NCBI GenBank assembly: GCA_903772945.1
Contig: CAICTM010000199.1
Span: 29,118-93,117, forward strand
Source: Seminavis robusta
Lineage: Eukaryota > Bacillariophyta > Bacillariophyceae > Naviculales > Naviculaceae
Direction of reading: 5' to 3'
Length of the DNA stretch: 64,000 nucleotides
In this document: positions 21,567 to 32,335 of the stretch, in pieces
Numbering within the stretch: position 1 is the first letter of the stretch
Layout of the letters: every line of letters begins with the position of its first letter
The notes under the pieces: model-generated
The model's database searches: none
What the model saw: the letters and a program-made list of their open reading frames with translations, nothing else
What the model was told of the DNA's origin: nothing
Translations under genes and position numbers: made by a program

Positions 21567-22598
21567 TCAATCGAGCTCATTCCTCTCCTGAAGTTCCAAT
21601 AGTGACGCCACAACACCTGATCTACGAAATATGAAGACCCCGCCATAGGCGAACCTATCCAACGTCCCACCAGGAGGTATTAAAGTCATCGCCAGCTCAT
21701 GCAGGTCGGAATCATGAATGCCATCCTCTTCACTGATCACTTGCAAGTGCTCTTTCTCTCGAAGCTTGGGAAGAAACACGTTGTTCCAGCCATCTCGATC
21801 GGTCACTTGAAGGATGAATACCAAAACATTGGGAGAATGGTCCAGAATCGAGAGGACCACCTGAGCGCATGCTTTGGCTGTTGCATGGGTGTAGACTAGC
21901 TCGGATCCTACTACCAATTGCAAGCCACCAGACGATTGTTGCAAGGATGATGGGAGTATGAATTCATCTCCCCAATCCAAGTTTTCCACATCCAGGAGAG
22001 CAAGATTCCTGCCCGTTTTATTCGGCAGCATCGCTTGTGTGTTGACAACGTTTTGTTGCAGATTGCTGAGAACGTTGGGTTCATTGTCTGTCAGAATCAC
22101 GCGAGGAATGGTTGCTGATATATTTTCATCGCCCTGTTGCAAAGAACGAGTGGCTTGGTAGCAGTCTCCCAAAATAAGTCCCAACACAATCCCAACCAAC
22201 CCCACAGCCCCACTTCCTAGCTCGAGGGCTGTAAAACCGTACTGCTTGTCACCACTATGAAACCACCAATCCAAGTACTTTGTCAAGAGCGACCCTTGGG
22301 AAGAAACATCCTTTCGTAGGATTGTGTTTTGCAACAGATACGCCACCAGCAAGGATGACGCATGCCAGGCTTGAGCCCCCAATGGACTCCAAATGCCATT
22401 CTGATCTGGAAGAGGCGACAGCTTCAAGGTCGTCGATGCATTGGCCCTCCAGGGTATGTTATAGGTAATGGCAGGTGCAGCCGCTGAAGACACATCATCG
22501 TCTGACTCTGATTCTGCAAGACCCACTCTGGCAACGGCTTCGTCACGACAAAGGGCAACTTGCCAGAATTCGTCATCATCATTGCTCTCTCCTTCCAT
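21567..22598 (-). CDS. METTL21/FAM86-like (Methyltransf_16) protein methyltransferase
   Basis: Class I S-adenosylmethionine-dependent methyltransferase of the seven-beta-strand lysine-methylating group. The 343-residue protein has no intron; its ATG is at 22598. Motif I is ALELGSGAVGLVG (residues 124-136), the acidic loop is VILTDNEPNVLSNLQQN (D171), then LDVENLDWGD, and the post-motif VVGSELVYTHAT (229-240) replaces the DxxY motif of the METTL21 type with SELVY. LGAQAWHASSLLVAYLL upstream corresponds to the G-x-x-W-ASxxL region before the cofactor pocket. The C-terminus (GGVFIFRRSG) is the final strand. The substrate, perhaps a chaperone or translation factor in this family, cannot be read here. 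The N-terminus is acidic. Confidence 0.82.
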   Translation of the reverse strand: MEGESNDDDEFWQVALCRDEAVARVGLAESESDDDVSSAAAPAITYNIPWRANASTTLKLSPLPDQNGIWSPLGAQAWHASSLLVAYLLQNTILRKDVSSQGSLLTKYLDWWFHSGDKQYGFTALELGSGAVGLVGIVLGLILGDCYQATRSLQQGDENISATIPRVILTDNEPNVLSNLQQNVVNTQAMLPNKTGRNLALLDVENLDWGDEFILPSSLQQSSGGLQLVVGSELVYTHATAKACAQVVLSILDHSPNVLVFILQVTDRDGWNNVFLPKLREKEHLQVISEEDGIHDSDLHELAMTLIPPGGTLDRFAYGGVFIFRRSGVVASLLELQERNELD

Positions 22599-22770
22599 GG
22601 TTATGCTTGTGATCTAAAGGCTGTCCCTCTTCCACTTTTGTACTAGCTACAGCGTAGTCTACCGGCGGTAGCTACTACATGTAGAGGAACTCGATCGTTG
22701 CCAAAGTATCTGCGGCACCAAAGCAAACCTTGATCGTATGTTACCATTTTGGACTTCTAGGCTGGTAGGA

Positions 22771-22882
22771 ACGACCATACCACGATGACAGCACCGCTTC
22801 CCGTCTGCTCAGCGAAGTTAAGCATCGTCGGGCCAGGTTAGTACTACGGTGGGGGACCACGTTGGAATCCCTGGTGTTGTTC
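22771..22882 (+). rRNA. 5S ribosomal RNA
   Basis: Contains the conserved 5S core GCACCGCTTCCCGTCTGCTC, AGCGAAGTTAAGC, GGGCCAGGTTAGTACTACGG and GGACCACGTTGGAATCCCTGG. The 5' ACGAC pairs with 3' GTTGT as the terminal stem, and a T-rich tract (TCTTTT) follows as a Pol III terminator. The length, about 112 nt, is near the usual 115-120, so the exact ends may be off by a few bases. It stands alone here, not in an array. Confidence 0.92.
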
Positions 22883-24018
22883 TTTTGTTGCAATACCTCC
22901 TGTCAAAGTGTTTGCTATGCTTGTTGTTGACGCTGTGTGCTTGTGAGGCGATGCTGTGGTTGATGGGTGGACTTCGGCAAATCTGGCTTGTCCAAAGTCC
23001 AAAGGGCATCCATTTGGGTTATGAGCCGAAAGAAAGACTAACGGTACCCACGTCTCGTACCTCAAGCACTTCGCCAAGTCCCGCAGACATGAAGGAGCTC
23101 ATGCAGACAACTCGCCGATGGTACGTCGTGCCCTTGATTGTTGTAAGTAGGATTTGTAAAACAACAACAAGGGTCGATGGTAGGAGGAAGGAAAATTCAA
23201 GAAACAAAAACCCTGTGCCTTTAGACTCCGGAGGTGGTCAGTGGTGACAGTGTAGGTACGAGGCATGAAAGACCAAACTACACGTGTATTGCCCCGAAAA
23301 ACTGTTGGCTGTTGGTTTGTTATTGAACTGCGTTCTTGGTTTGCAAAGGATCACTTCATCAACCTTGTTCATGGCTCCTCTGAAGGCCGTTGATAGTGCT
23401 GGAAGGCAAATGCACGCATCAGAGGAATCAAGAATCAAATTTGAGGGTTCTGGGACGACGGACTTTGCAAAGCTGGTATTAGGCATGGCAGCTCTAGCTC
23501 GCATGAGAGGAGGAGCCTGCGATGCATATGCGTTTACTGATGCGCTCCTTCTCATGTCTGGCCTAGAATAAGATTCTCCTGAAGGCAGCACACGCACCAA
23601 GCAAACTGTCGTACCTAATGCCATGCAAAACACGATTTATATCTGCTGCGTTCCGAGTGTCGTCGAGGATTTGGAATACACCACGACTTGTTAGTCCCTC
23701 TTCCTTCCTTTGGGTCCTTTTAGGTTGCCAGGGCTGTCTGTGGCAGCTTCTGTGGCTGTGCTTTGGTTTGTGGCTCGCTTCCTTGGGGCTTGAAGCAACA
23801 GTGCAGCGTTGTGGTTTGCTGCCTTCCTAGCTTGATTGCGGTGTTGAGTTGTTCGGGATGGAAGTAGCTTGGAAGATATTCGATGTTTGGAAGGGAGTAG
23901 CTAGAAGATTTTAATGTATGCAGGTAGTATAGGTAATGGAGAAACCACCAGGACAGGCATCACAGATACCGGTATCAATTGAATCACTTGATTGGGGGGA
24001 AATGGAGGCCTTGCAACT
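22883..24018. other. Intergenic with one ambiguous open region
   Basis: At 23371-23571 (+) a frame reads MAPLKAVDSAGRQMHASEES and ends LLLMSGLE, while 23238-23624 (-) is an overlapping 128-codon frame starting with ATG. Only one could be real, and neither has recognisable features or clear splice support. I leave both uncalled. Confidence 0.25.
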
Positions 24019-25473
24019 CTAAGCACCCGCAGACGATACGCTGAGACTTCGGCTCTCTTCAAGGACTTTGCCAAAGCTTAGATTCATCTTTTCGGGATCC
24101 AAAAAGCCATCCACGGAAGTATCCTCTGGTGCTTCCGGTTTGATCGCTTCCAGCTTGATCTTCTTGGACGACGGTTCTTTCATAGCTTTGACGCCATTGC
24201 AGCAAATCAAGGTGCGCTTCTTGTGAACTTGGTGAATTACCACTCGCTCGGGTTGCTCTTCCGAGGTGGTAGAGGCGTGACTTCCCAGGTAACTCTCCTC
24301 ATCATCCTCGTACGGCATCAATTGGGGTAGCGTGGATGGATCCAGCAGGTTCTCCCAGGCGCTCTCCCCGCCAGAGAAGTCAAAGATGCTTGGAGTAAAG
24401 GATGCCAGAGAAGAGGCAAAATAGTCACTCCACGCCCGATTGTTGGACTCTTCCGACTTCAGAGGCTTGGGCTTCGGCAGTGGAGGCGGCGGCGCCATGG
24501 CCGCCACGGCTTCCTCCGCTGGGAGGCTCTCTTGCTGTTTGGGCTTGCCAGATTCCCCCCAGGTTCCCGTCTTGGGATTGTAGTCTTGCCAGGTGCCAGT
24601 CGTCAAGCAGTAGTAGCTGGATCTCTTTCGGACAGGTTCTTCCTTCTTTGGAAGGGGTGGAGGGACAGCCGCTGCCTCTGACACCTCCTTTTCCGAAACC
24701 GCTTCCATAGTCGTGGCATCCACTGCTGTCGGCGGGTTCTCAAATGTCTGCTCTTCCTCAGCATCAAAGAATTCCTCCTCTGCGGTGTCTTCTCGAGGGA
24801 GAAAACCTTCGACGTCGCAATCTTCCATCCCATCCAGTTCATTAGCAAACTCCTCCGTCTCATCTTGTTGGATGCGTCGGATCTGGATCCTGGTGGAAGA
24901 TCTTGTAGCTCTCAAGGGTGCCGGAACGGCTTCCTCCTCGCTTTTCTTGTTAGCGCTGGTGCGCCTCTTCTTCTTGTTCCGTTTCTTTGGAATGACAGGC
25001 ACCATGCGTTCTCGCAAACATTGACTGATCTTTCTCCGCACATCTGTATCCTTGACAATATGCCATAGCCCCGTGGAATAGTCCTTTTTGAGAAAGCGTG
25101 TGGGAGGATCTTGTTGTCGGAGCTCCGCCATAATATCCCAAGCTATATTAGCTTTGTCCGTTTTCTTGCACTGGTTGTACTGCTCTTTGCGCTCCATTAC
25201 TAGTGTAAGGTACCGTTGATTGGCAGGGTTGTGATTCACATGGCCTGGTACACATCCAAAAGAAATGGGTTAGATCACAGCTCTCACGACACCGCTGACA
25301 ACACCGTCCTACTGCTAGCTAGGACACTGCGTGCCACCGCCACAGTACTGTTCCCCTGTACACCGCAACTCACCTCCTCGTCCAAAGAGGACGTCTGTTG
25401 GTCCTGGTGTGATCACCACAACCGTTGTGGGCTCAGCGGCCGCTTTGCCTACGCTGCTTTGACGTTTCGTCAT
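24019..25473 (-). CDS. DUF6824 domain protein, 2 exons
   Basis: Diatom-type putative nuclear regulator. Exon 1 (25473-25374) encodes MTKRQSSVGKAAAEPTTVVV...TDVLFGRG. A 129-bp intron (GTGAGT at 25373, AG at 25245) splices in phase to exon 2 (25244-24019), giving the diagnostic LFGRGGHVNHNPANQRYLTL. The rest of the domain follows: KANIAWDIMAELRQQDPPTR, FLKKDYSTGLWHIV, ISQCLRERM (residues about 22-110). A basic KKRNKKKRR stretch next to it is a likely nuclear localisation signal. The remaining 300 residues are acidic/proline-rich and disordered, with an aromatic pair (SSYYCLTTGTWQDYNPKTGT). Total 441 residues. DUF6824 proteins are expanded in diatoms; DNA binding is suspected but unproven. Confidence 0.88.
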
Positions 25474-26520
25474 GGTCGGTGCTGAATAATATGAGACGTG
25501 CACACAGTTCTTCTTCTTTGCTTCAAGGGTCTTTTTGCTGGTTTTCAGATTTTCAGAAGGTTAGACAATGAATGTGTCAAAGACAGCACCAACCGACAAT
25601 CTTCATGCCACCGGGCTTGAATAAAATAGTGCCCGACCTGTGTAGCTTGTCTACCAGTTCCACACAAGTTGTAGGGGGCAAAACTTGGTACCGTAGGACA
25701 TCCAACGCGTGTCGAAAGATTCACAGTTGGAGCAGAACGCAACCTTTAGTCGGACTCCCGTGGGACATACTGGTCAGGCAGCTCGCAGTGCCACTCGTGA
25801 TGTCAGCATTTCATAGGAACGGCTTTCCTACAACGCTACACGTTCTACGAGGATGGGACATCCAGCGGCAAAAAAACGACTGCAGACACATTATACCATT
25901 GTTTTGGGACCTCTCATCATAATCCAAATGACTGCGTCTGACATGATCTGAGTCCCACAGAGCGCTGGGTAACCGCATCCAGAGCGAGTTATTCTTGTTG
26001 CCATGGACGTCGACCGATGTGGTCCGAACAATGACGGGCGGTATCAGCAGAGCTACAAATGTTACCCAAGAGAATAAGATTGAGGGTCGTAATCATCTCA
26101 GTCCCATCTAGCTCGTACTGTACCGGAGGCAGATGGGCCTTTGCTACAATTGGCGGCCGGCGCACTGGATTTGCTTGGGCTCCTTTCCGGTGGGTTTCTT
26201 GGTGGGTCCTCGCCTACCGTAGCGGGTCGACGTGGTTGGGTCTACCATCAACTACCTCGATCGCATCTATTAATAGCTACTGGTAGAGGCAGCCAGCAAA
26301 ACTACATGTACTGGTATGGGTACCAGTACGGCATCGGCACCTCGACCGGAACCTGTGCGTCCAACTCGGCATGATCAACCCAGTTTGAACGTACTGGTAC
26401 CGTACGAACCTCCAATAATCAAGCCGGTAAACTGCAAATGTTCGTGAACCTGCATTACATGTACCGGTACTGGTAGTTAGATAACGATTGTGCAAGTAGA
26501 CGTCTATCGTCTTCATTTGG
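25474..26520. other. Intergenic, palindrome-rich
   Basis: About 1 kb with no supported gene. From 26260 to 26480 it is dense in GTACCGGTA/TACTGGTAC-type short palindromes leading up to the inverted-repeat element. Confidence 0.4.
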
Positions 26521-26929
26521 ACCTGGACCGTCCGACGGTTTTCGATAAGGATTTAAAAACCTTGAATTTTCCACGACTGACAACATCCTCCTAAACATCC
26601 TCTTAACATCCTCTTAACATCCTCTTAAATCTTCAACTTCCTCCTAAACATCCTTTCAAAAATTCATCCTCTTAACAACATCCTCTTAAAGCTTCGAAAC
26701 ATCCTCTTAAGCCTTCATTGAAACACCATAGAACTTCCTCTTATCACGAATGAACATCCTCTTAAATAAACATCCTCTTAACAACATCCTCTTAAATACT
26801 CAATATCCTCTTAAACATTCTCTTAAATCTTCACATCCTCTTACATCCGCTTTTAAAACGCGAACCAGGATTTTGAGTCAGTCGTGGCAGTTTTAAAAGC
26901 CTGAGAGAAAACCGTCGAACGGTCCAGGT
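26521..26929. mobile_element. Short non-autonomous element with 23-bp terminal inverted repeats
   Basis: The left end 26521-26543 (ACCTGGACCGTCCGACGGTT plus TTC) and the reverse complement of 26907-26929 match at 22 of 23 positions. A second, inner inverted pair matches exactly: CCACGACTGAC at 26571-26581 and GTCAGTCGTGG at 26877-26887. The core between them is an imperfect minisatellite. There is no coding frame and no clear target-site duplication. The architecture fits a MITE-like element about 409 bp long; family unknown. Confidence 0.7.
26582..26860 (+). repeat. AACATCCTCTTAA minisatellite
   Basis: Irregular array of the motif (A)ACATCCTCTTAA and variants (CATCCTCCTAA, CATTCTCTTAA, CATCCGCTTTTAA), filling the core of the inverted-repeat element with variable short spacers. 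Confidence 0.9.
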
Positions 26930-27197
26930 GCAAGAGAAGGAAGAAGAGATGGGATCAACTGTCACTCGACTCGACTCTGACTCACTCGAGACTACCGGTA
27001 TCTCTAGCCCTAGTGCACCTCAGAATCGACACGACTTGGAGTCGTGGAGTCTGGATCTTTGGATCTTTGGATCCACTCTTGCATCTTGCATCATTCTCGA
27101 TTCGATTCGATTCTCATCAAGGTGACTGTACCAGCCACCGTCGGGTAATCAATCATAACAACCATACTTACTTTCGCTTCTTGTCTCTCTGTAAAGA

Positions 27198-27986
27198 ATG
27201 ACACCAGCAATGACTCGACTTGTGATATTGTATGGAATGGGAGGTCTCTCCGATGTTGGACGGCACGCTGTCCAAGTGGCGGTAGAAAAACGCCTCAAGG
27301 GAGAAGTCGAAGGAATCATCAAAGTGTTGACACCTTATCCCGAACTTCTCGATGAACCCAACTGGAACTGTGGCTGTACCGAGGAACACAAGTTTACAGA
27401 AGAAGAAAAGAAACTGTTTGATCTGGTTCATGTCAAGGACTGGAGTGATAAAAGCTTGATTTCTCACTTCAAGGACGCTACTGCCGTGATTTCTTGTGTG
27501 GGAAACCGCCAACCTACCTTCATGGGTGTCAAACCCGATAGCTGGTGTTCTCTGGAGGGCAATCAACTCGTCATTTCTGCCATGAAGGAACACTCCATCC
27601 AACGAGCCGTGGTCTGTTCCTCCATGGGAATCAACGAAGATTGGCCACCGGCAGAGTTTCATTGGGCTGGCAAGGCCATGTCGCTCATCTTTACCGTGTT
27701 TGCTCGCAAGGCATACAGAGACTTGGCCGACATGGAAAATGCCTATCGAGCCTCGGATTTGGATTACTTGCTAGTACGACCCGTGGGAATTGGAGAAGAT
27801 TTTGTGCCCGAAAATGAGTGGCACTTGCAAACTGAAAAACACAAGGACACAGATTTGCACATGGAAATTGCCAAACTGGATGTGGCTAGGTATATGGTGC
27901 AAGAAGTTTTGGCACCCACAAGACACAAAGATGCAGTTGTTATTGGAGGCATCAAGAAAGATCGTCCAAAGCCAGAAAAGAAGTAA
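27198..27986 (+). CDS. NAD(P)-binding (atypical SDR / NmrA-like) protein
   Basis: 262 residues, single exon, ATG at 27198. The N-terminal strand-loop VILYGMGGLSDVGRHAVQVA is a GxGGxxDVG-type Rossmann motif. Further features of atypical SDR proteins follow: HFKDATAVISCVGNRQPTF (the D-A-V-I-S-x-x-G segment), GNQLVISAMKEHSIQRAVVC and SSMGINEDW, then SDLDYLLVRPVGIGE (the RP-x-x-G/L region) and LDVARYMVQEVL near the end. This family reduces small molecules or acts as a redox-sensing scaffold; which applies here cannot be told. There is no transit peptide or membrane segment, so it is likely cytosolic. Confidence 0.8.
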   Translation: MTPAMTRLVILYGMGGLSDVGRHAVQVAVEKRLKGEVEGIIKVLTPYPELLDEPNWNCGCTEEHKFTEEEKKLFDLVHVKDWSDKSLISHFKDATAVISCVGNRQPTFMGVKPDSWCSLEGNQLVISAMKEHSIQRAVVCSSMGINEDWPPAEFHWAGKAMSLIFTVFARKAYRDLADMENAYRASDLDYLLVRPVGIGEDFVPENEWHLQTEKHKDTDLHMEIAKLDVARYMVQEVLAPTRHKDAVVIGGIKKDRPKPEKK

Positions 27987-28130
27987 AGTAATTTTTGTAT
28001 GACAATTCATGTGTGCTTCCAACCAAAGAGATGACAAAAGCAATGACCACACAACAATTCTGCACACTGAGAAACACCGGTACGAATAGTAAATTCAATA
28101 GCACAAATCTTATAACACCACCTCTTCCTC

Positions 28131-28206
28131 ATGAGTATTGCTTTGTTTCATTCGTTGCATCGGTTCCTCGTCAGCAGCAAAGTATGTACGGGTAGTTCTG
28201 TACGGC
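28131..28206 (+). repeat. Left direct repeat flanking the caspase-like gene
   Basis: Matches 29759-29837 (CTTTGTTTCATTC.TTGCATCGG, then CAGCAGC...GTACGGGTAG...TGTACGGC). It encodes a piece (ALFHSLHRF) like the C-terminal end of the neighbouring gene (ALFHSLHRL), so it may be the remnant 3' end of a lost upstream copy. Confidence 0.8.
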
Positions 28207-28299
28207 AAACTGTCTTCCAGCGAACAGCGAACAACACGAAGATGGACACCTGACTTCGCTCCCTCCTCCTTCCAAAACTTCTCTCGTGAGACAATATAT

Positions 28300-29854
28300 A
28301 TGGATAATTTGTCGCCTGATACACTGGATAAAGTGTCTGTGCAGCTGATCTTCGGGGATGGTGAGCCACCTTACCAGAACGAGGGCTTGTGGATTCAAAT
28401 TTATGCTGCCGCGTTGCCTCCTTTTGTTCTCGGCATCCCTGCTAATCAGGTGCGGCTCTATTTGTCACATCAGTACCTTGGCAAAGACGAGCAGTTCTGG
28501 AACGTAAAAGCGGGCGCTGCTGGTTATATGGAAAATCTTGCAGATGGCGAACGTCTCGTGCCCGCAGACTACTTGGCGTATTTCCTTCAAGTGTACAACG
28601 ACGCTGCCGTTGGTCATGAGGTTCTCCCGGCTTGCAGTCTCCGCTTTTTTTCTGGCCATGGCATGGGTACGGGCGATGTGAGGAGCACGCACGTGAAGTG
28701 CGGGAACGCAGCACAGCCAGCTTTGCGTTTTCCGCATGTCGGCGGAACTACGAGCGTATTAACGGTCCTTGATACCTGCGCCAGTCCGCATACGGCTGCG
28801 TGCATGATGAGTGGTTTGCTACCAGTGGAGCAAGGGGACCGTGAACAAGATGCCCGGAATTTAATAGCCTTCCAAAGGACCTACAAGTCAAAGAAAATCT
28901 TTCAACAACTTGATTTTCCACTAGCCTGTTCCAAGAGCGGCAATGCATTTTGCTGCCGTGTCGGATGGAACGGCCAACAGTTGGCTGGTCAGGGTCATCC
29001 TCTCTACAAGTCGCCCGAGAATGGTGGAATAATAAGCGCATTATTGTGTTTTCCGGCTGTGAGCTCTCTCCTCACATCGATCAAGGATCGCTACACTGAC
29101 AAAAACGACGACCGTGGCTTGGATTTAATCTTCCAGGAAAAGTTTCGGAAGGTGCAAATGCGATACGTGGCTGACGGCAAGATGATGGCGCAGGCTCACA
29201 GCGATTTGAGTCGCCTACAGAAGCTCATTGATGACGACATTGCCTATTAATCATGATGCCTTTGACTGTATCCTTTATCAACGAGGGCTGGAGTGGTTCG
29301 CCACAACCGAGCTTCCCTTGATACTGGCCCCTTACGGAGATGGCAGCAAAGTGGCCGGGGAGCTTGTCGAATTCGTCATCAACACCATCGTTGAATTTCA
29401 CAGTGTTGATCCCGAGAAACGCTTTGGGGGGAAAGCCGCTTCTGTCAATTATACTAGTATCACTTACTGCGAGCAAGAAAACTACAAAGCATGGCACGCA
29501 TTGCTGGGCATGATGGGATCGCTTCGAACACCCTTGCTGTTTACCTAATTTTCCATCGGCGAGGACAGCGTCACCCACTGCGGTGACAACGAAGATGACT
29601 CCAACGCAAATTTGAAAGACTTGGCTCTGCTTTACCCTGACCTTCCCGGCCTTGTTCGCAAAGTCCGAAATTGGATCGAGACGGGAAATGCCACAAGCGA
29701 TTGTGAAAGCTTTGATGATGGCGATTCCTATGATGAAGACTCGTGTTTTAACGCCCTTATGAGTTGTGCTTTGTTTCATTCCTTGCATCGGTTAATCGCC
29801 AGCAGCAGCGCAGTACGGGTAGAAAGTGCTGTACGGCTCGAAAGCACAATTTGA
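28300..29854 (+). pseudogene. Caspase-like (clan CD) protein gene with frameshift and stop
   Basis: The first frame, from the ATG at 28300 to the TAA at 29250, gives 316 residues. It contains a hydrophobic strand ending SLRFFSGHGMGTGD and, some 45 residues on, TSVLTVLDTCASPHTAACMM. A FSGHG box followed by a strand ending in D-x-C-x-S is the His/Cys dyad arrangement of caspases and metacaspases. The coding sense then continues in another frame without a break (NHDAFDCILYQRGLEWFATT, EFHSVDPEKRFGGKAASVNY) to a TAA at 29546-29548, and beyond it in that frame (GEDSVTHCGDNEDDSNANLK) to 29854. I read this as one gene of about 510 residues with one frameshift (near 29228-29250) and one nonsense codon. 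The truncated 316-residue form still carries the dyad. Family assignment is by motif only. Confidence 0.6.
29759..29837 (+). repeat. Right direct repeat flanking the caspase-like gene
   Basis: Partner of 28131-28206, in the same orientation, lying in the gene's own C-terminal codons. Confidence 0.8.
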
Positions 29855-30019
29855 AAACTTCTTACCTCAGCCGATTCGAGTGCTTCTATAGCCCTCCAAG
29901 GTTGCAAGTCCTACCAGTATCCTTATGTTGGCATAGCAGTTGTCAGTTTATCTTGCCGTGCAAGGACTCGACTCGGCTCCAAGGAAATAAACATCCAAGC
30001 TCTAGCTACCGTAGTATCT

Positions 30020-31941
30020 CTACACTTCTTTTCTTTGGTATTCTGTCCGTGGTCCAAAGCCGCATTTGCTAATGTGGTGTTCATATTCCTTGGAAGATCC
30101 AGACCGTGAATTGCATTGATAGGTTGTGGTAAGAGATACGATGAAGTGGAACCAAAATGTGGGCAAAAATAGAATGTCACCTGTGAGAGGTTGCTGGAAC
30201 CAACAAGAAGGCGAATGCATGATTGAGACCGAAAATGAACGAATGAGTGCATGTCGGCGTTGTGTATGCAGAGGGACACAAAGTGTATAGAGAGTGCAAG
30301 ACCAATTGTCAGCAGCCCACTCACCAACAAAAAGGTCGTTACGAAAGTTGCAGGGACAAGTAAGAAGAGTGGAGGTGGTCAGTCAACGATCAAAACGAGT
30401 GGTGAGTTACAATCACGAATTCCATTCGATCAAAAAGTGTCGACAGACGACCTACCAGTCTGCAATATTAGTTCATTGACTCTTGTTTGAGCAAAGAGGC
30501 GTTCACTATCATGCCACTTGGAGTAGGCATTGGACCAATTTATCCGCGAATGCCGGGCACTTGGATGACCCATAGGATAGAGTTCCAAATTCTCGCACTG
30601 GTCGGGGTGAGCCAGAATGAATCTAAAGATAGAGAAAGGAATTGTTCATTTGAGATCGATGATGTTCACATGTGGCCGATACTTCTCATGCATGCATGTC
30701 TGTGCGTACCTTCGTCGTCCCCCCAAGATGGCAATAAAGTTGTTATAGGAGTCGTAATGAGCCTCGGCAATTGTCCCTTTCATACCAAATCGGCAATTGA
30801 TTCCCTGGTGTTCTTCGGGTATCACCATGGTGATGGATTTTCCAAAGGTGGGATCAAAGAATGGCAATTCTTCGTACAAGTAGGCATGATTGTGCAACAT
30901 GGCATTGAGACGCAAGTACCAGTGTTCTTGTCGGGTTTGTCGTCGTTTGTGTTCCAATTCATCGGCTTTTTCGTGCCATTGTGCCAAGGTCATGTCGACC
31001 ATGTCGGTGGGAGGGACATAGTCTTGAGGTGTTTTTTTGGTAACAGCGGCCGTGTTGCTCCAAAATAGAAAATGATTGTTGCGGGAATGTTCCGTGGGAA
31101 AGGTTTCGTCCTTGCCCGCTAATTCTTGTAGATAGCCCGGTGTCATCCATCGTTCGGCAGCACGCATTGTTTCGGGGTAGTTTTGCAGAACAAAGGGTAG
31201 TTCGTGTCGTCGATAATTCTCAGCTTTTTGGGAATGTGTTGGATTGTTCCAGTCAAAGACACAAACTCCTTGATAAATATACTTTGGCAATAGTTCGGTA
31301 TCATCGGGATTCCAGTTGTCGAGTACTTGCATGACATTCCATGCCACGGGATAATTGGGAGGTGGTTCCAAGGGACAGTCATGAATATCATAAGGTACCA
31401 AGATTGGTTCTCTCGCTGCTTCCTCGTCCCCTTCCTCTTCTTCTTCTTCTTCTTCTTGTAACGTTTTATTCGGAATATTCGGAATCTCGGGTATTCGCTG
31501 CGCCTGTACGGACTTGAGTATTCGTTCCCAATCCTCAGGATCGAATCGTTCTTGTTCAAACGTTTCTCGGGGAGTAAGGATTCCTTGTTTCCGTCGTGCC
31601 TCCTTGGCATCATCTTGATCCTTTTGGAATTTGGCAATGGCTTGTTCGGGCGGCACTCCCAAATATTGCTCCGATAAGGACGAGGAGGATGAAGTGTCCT
31701 TGGGAGGTGGTTCTTTAGGATTATGATGATGATGACGGTGATGATGATGTTTGTGATGGTGCTCTATCCCATTCTTGGGGACGAGATCATCGTCGTCTGG
31801 TTCCTCTTTGATTCTCGCGTATAAAATGACTGACATCATCATGAACGCGACGATGAGTGCCATCAGTGTCAGAAACACCACATTCTTGTGCAGTGGCTTG
31901 GGACGTGGTTTGGAACGAGGCTTGGAACGGGGTAGGACCAT
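30020..31941 (-). CDS. Type II membrane JmjC/cupin_8-type Fe(II)/2OG oxygenase, 3 exons
   Basis: Exons 31941-30710, 30622-30456 and 30180-30020 (introns 87 and 275 bp) splice in frame to 519 residues. A short basic cytosolic tail precedes a single transmembrane helix (residues 21-42), so the domain faces the ER/Golgi lumen or outside. A His-rich stem (HHHKHHHHRHHHH), poly-Ser and poly-Glu follow. The JmjC core has GTIAEAHYDSYNNFIAILGG (H395, D397 iron ligands); then, across the first junction, RFILAHPDQCENLELYPMGH and PSARHSRINWS; and across the second, GDILFLPTFWFHFIV with the third ligand H478. Seamless family continuity over both junctions is strong support for the model. Likely a protein or glycan hydroxylase of the secretory pathway. 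It diverges from the aminotransferase gene with about 390 bp between starts. Confidence 0.88.
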
Positions 31942-32335
31942 CGTATCATCATCTATCTATTCGATCCAGCTTTTGCTTGGTACGGTTCGCTTCGAAGCTC
32001 TTTGCTTTGCTTTGCTTTGCTTTGCTGCTGTTTGGTTGTTTGTTTTGGATCTTTTCAGACATGGATACCGGTACTTTCATTTTGTACCATAACCTGATGA
32101 CGTCATCCAAAGATAATCGCACACGTTTCAACCATTGAACAAAGAGCCAATGCATGTTCCGACGATGGGAACCCACCGGAAAGGGTCGACGGCATCAATC
32201 CTGCACCATCTCAATCAACGGTGTGGGTTCCATTGGTACCATACCATACCGTATTGCGGTAGCTGCTGTTGGCAGAGAGAGAGATTCCTCTCACAATTCT
32301 TTGTCTGAGGCCCGACAAGGAAGAACAAGTTCACT

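Noticed and set aside
26582-26860. CRISPR-like array of short repeats
   Set aside because: Units are 9-13 bp, irregular, without uniform spacers, and the host is eukaryotic; it is a minisatellite inside an inverted-repeat element.
30456-30709. JmjC gene ending at 30646 as a truncated protein
   Set aside because: Two further exons continue the domain in frame with correct splice signals.
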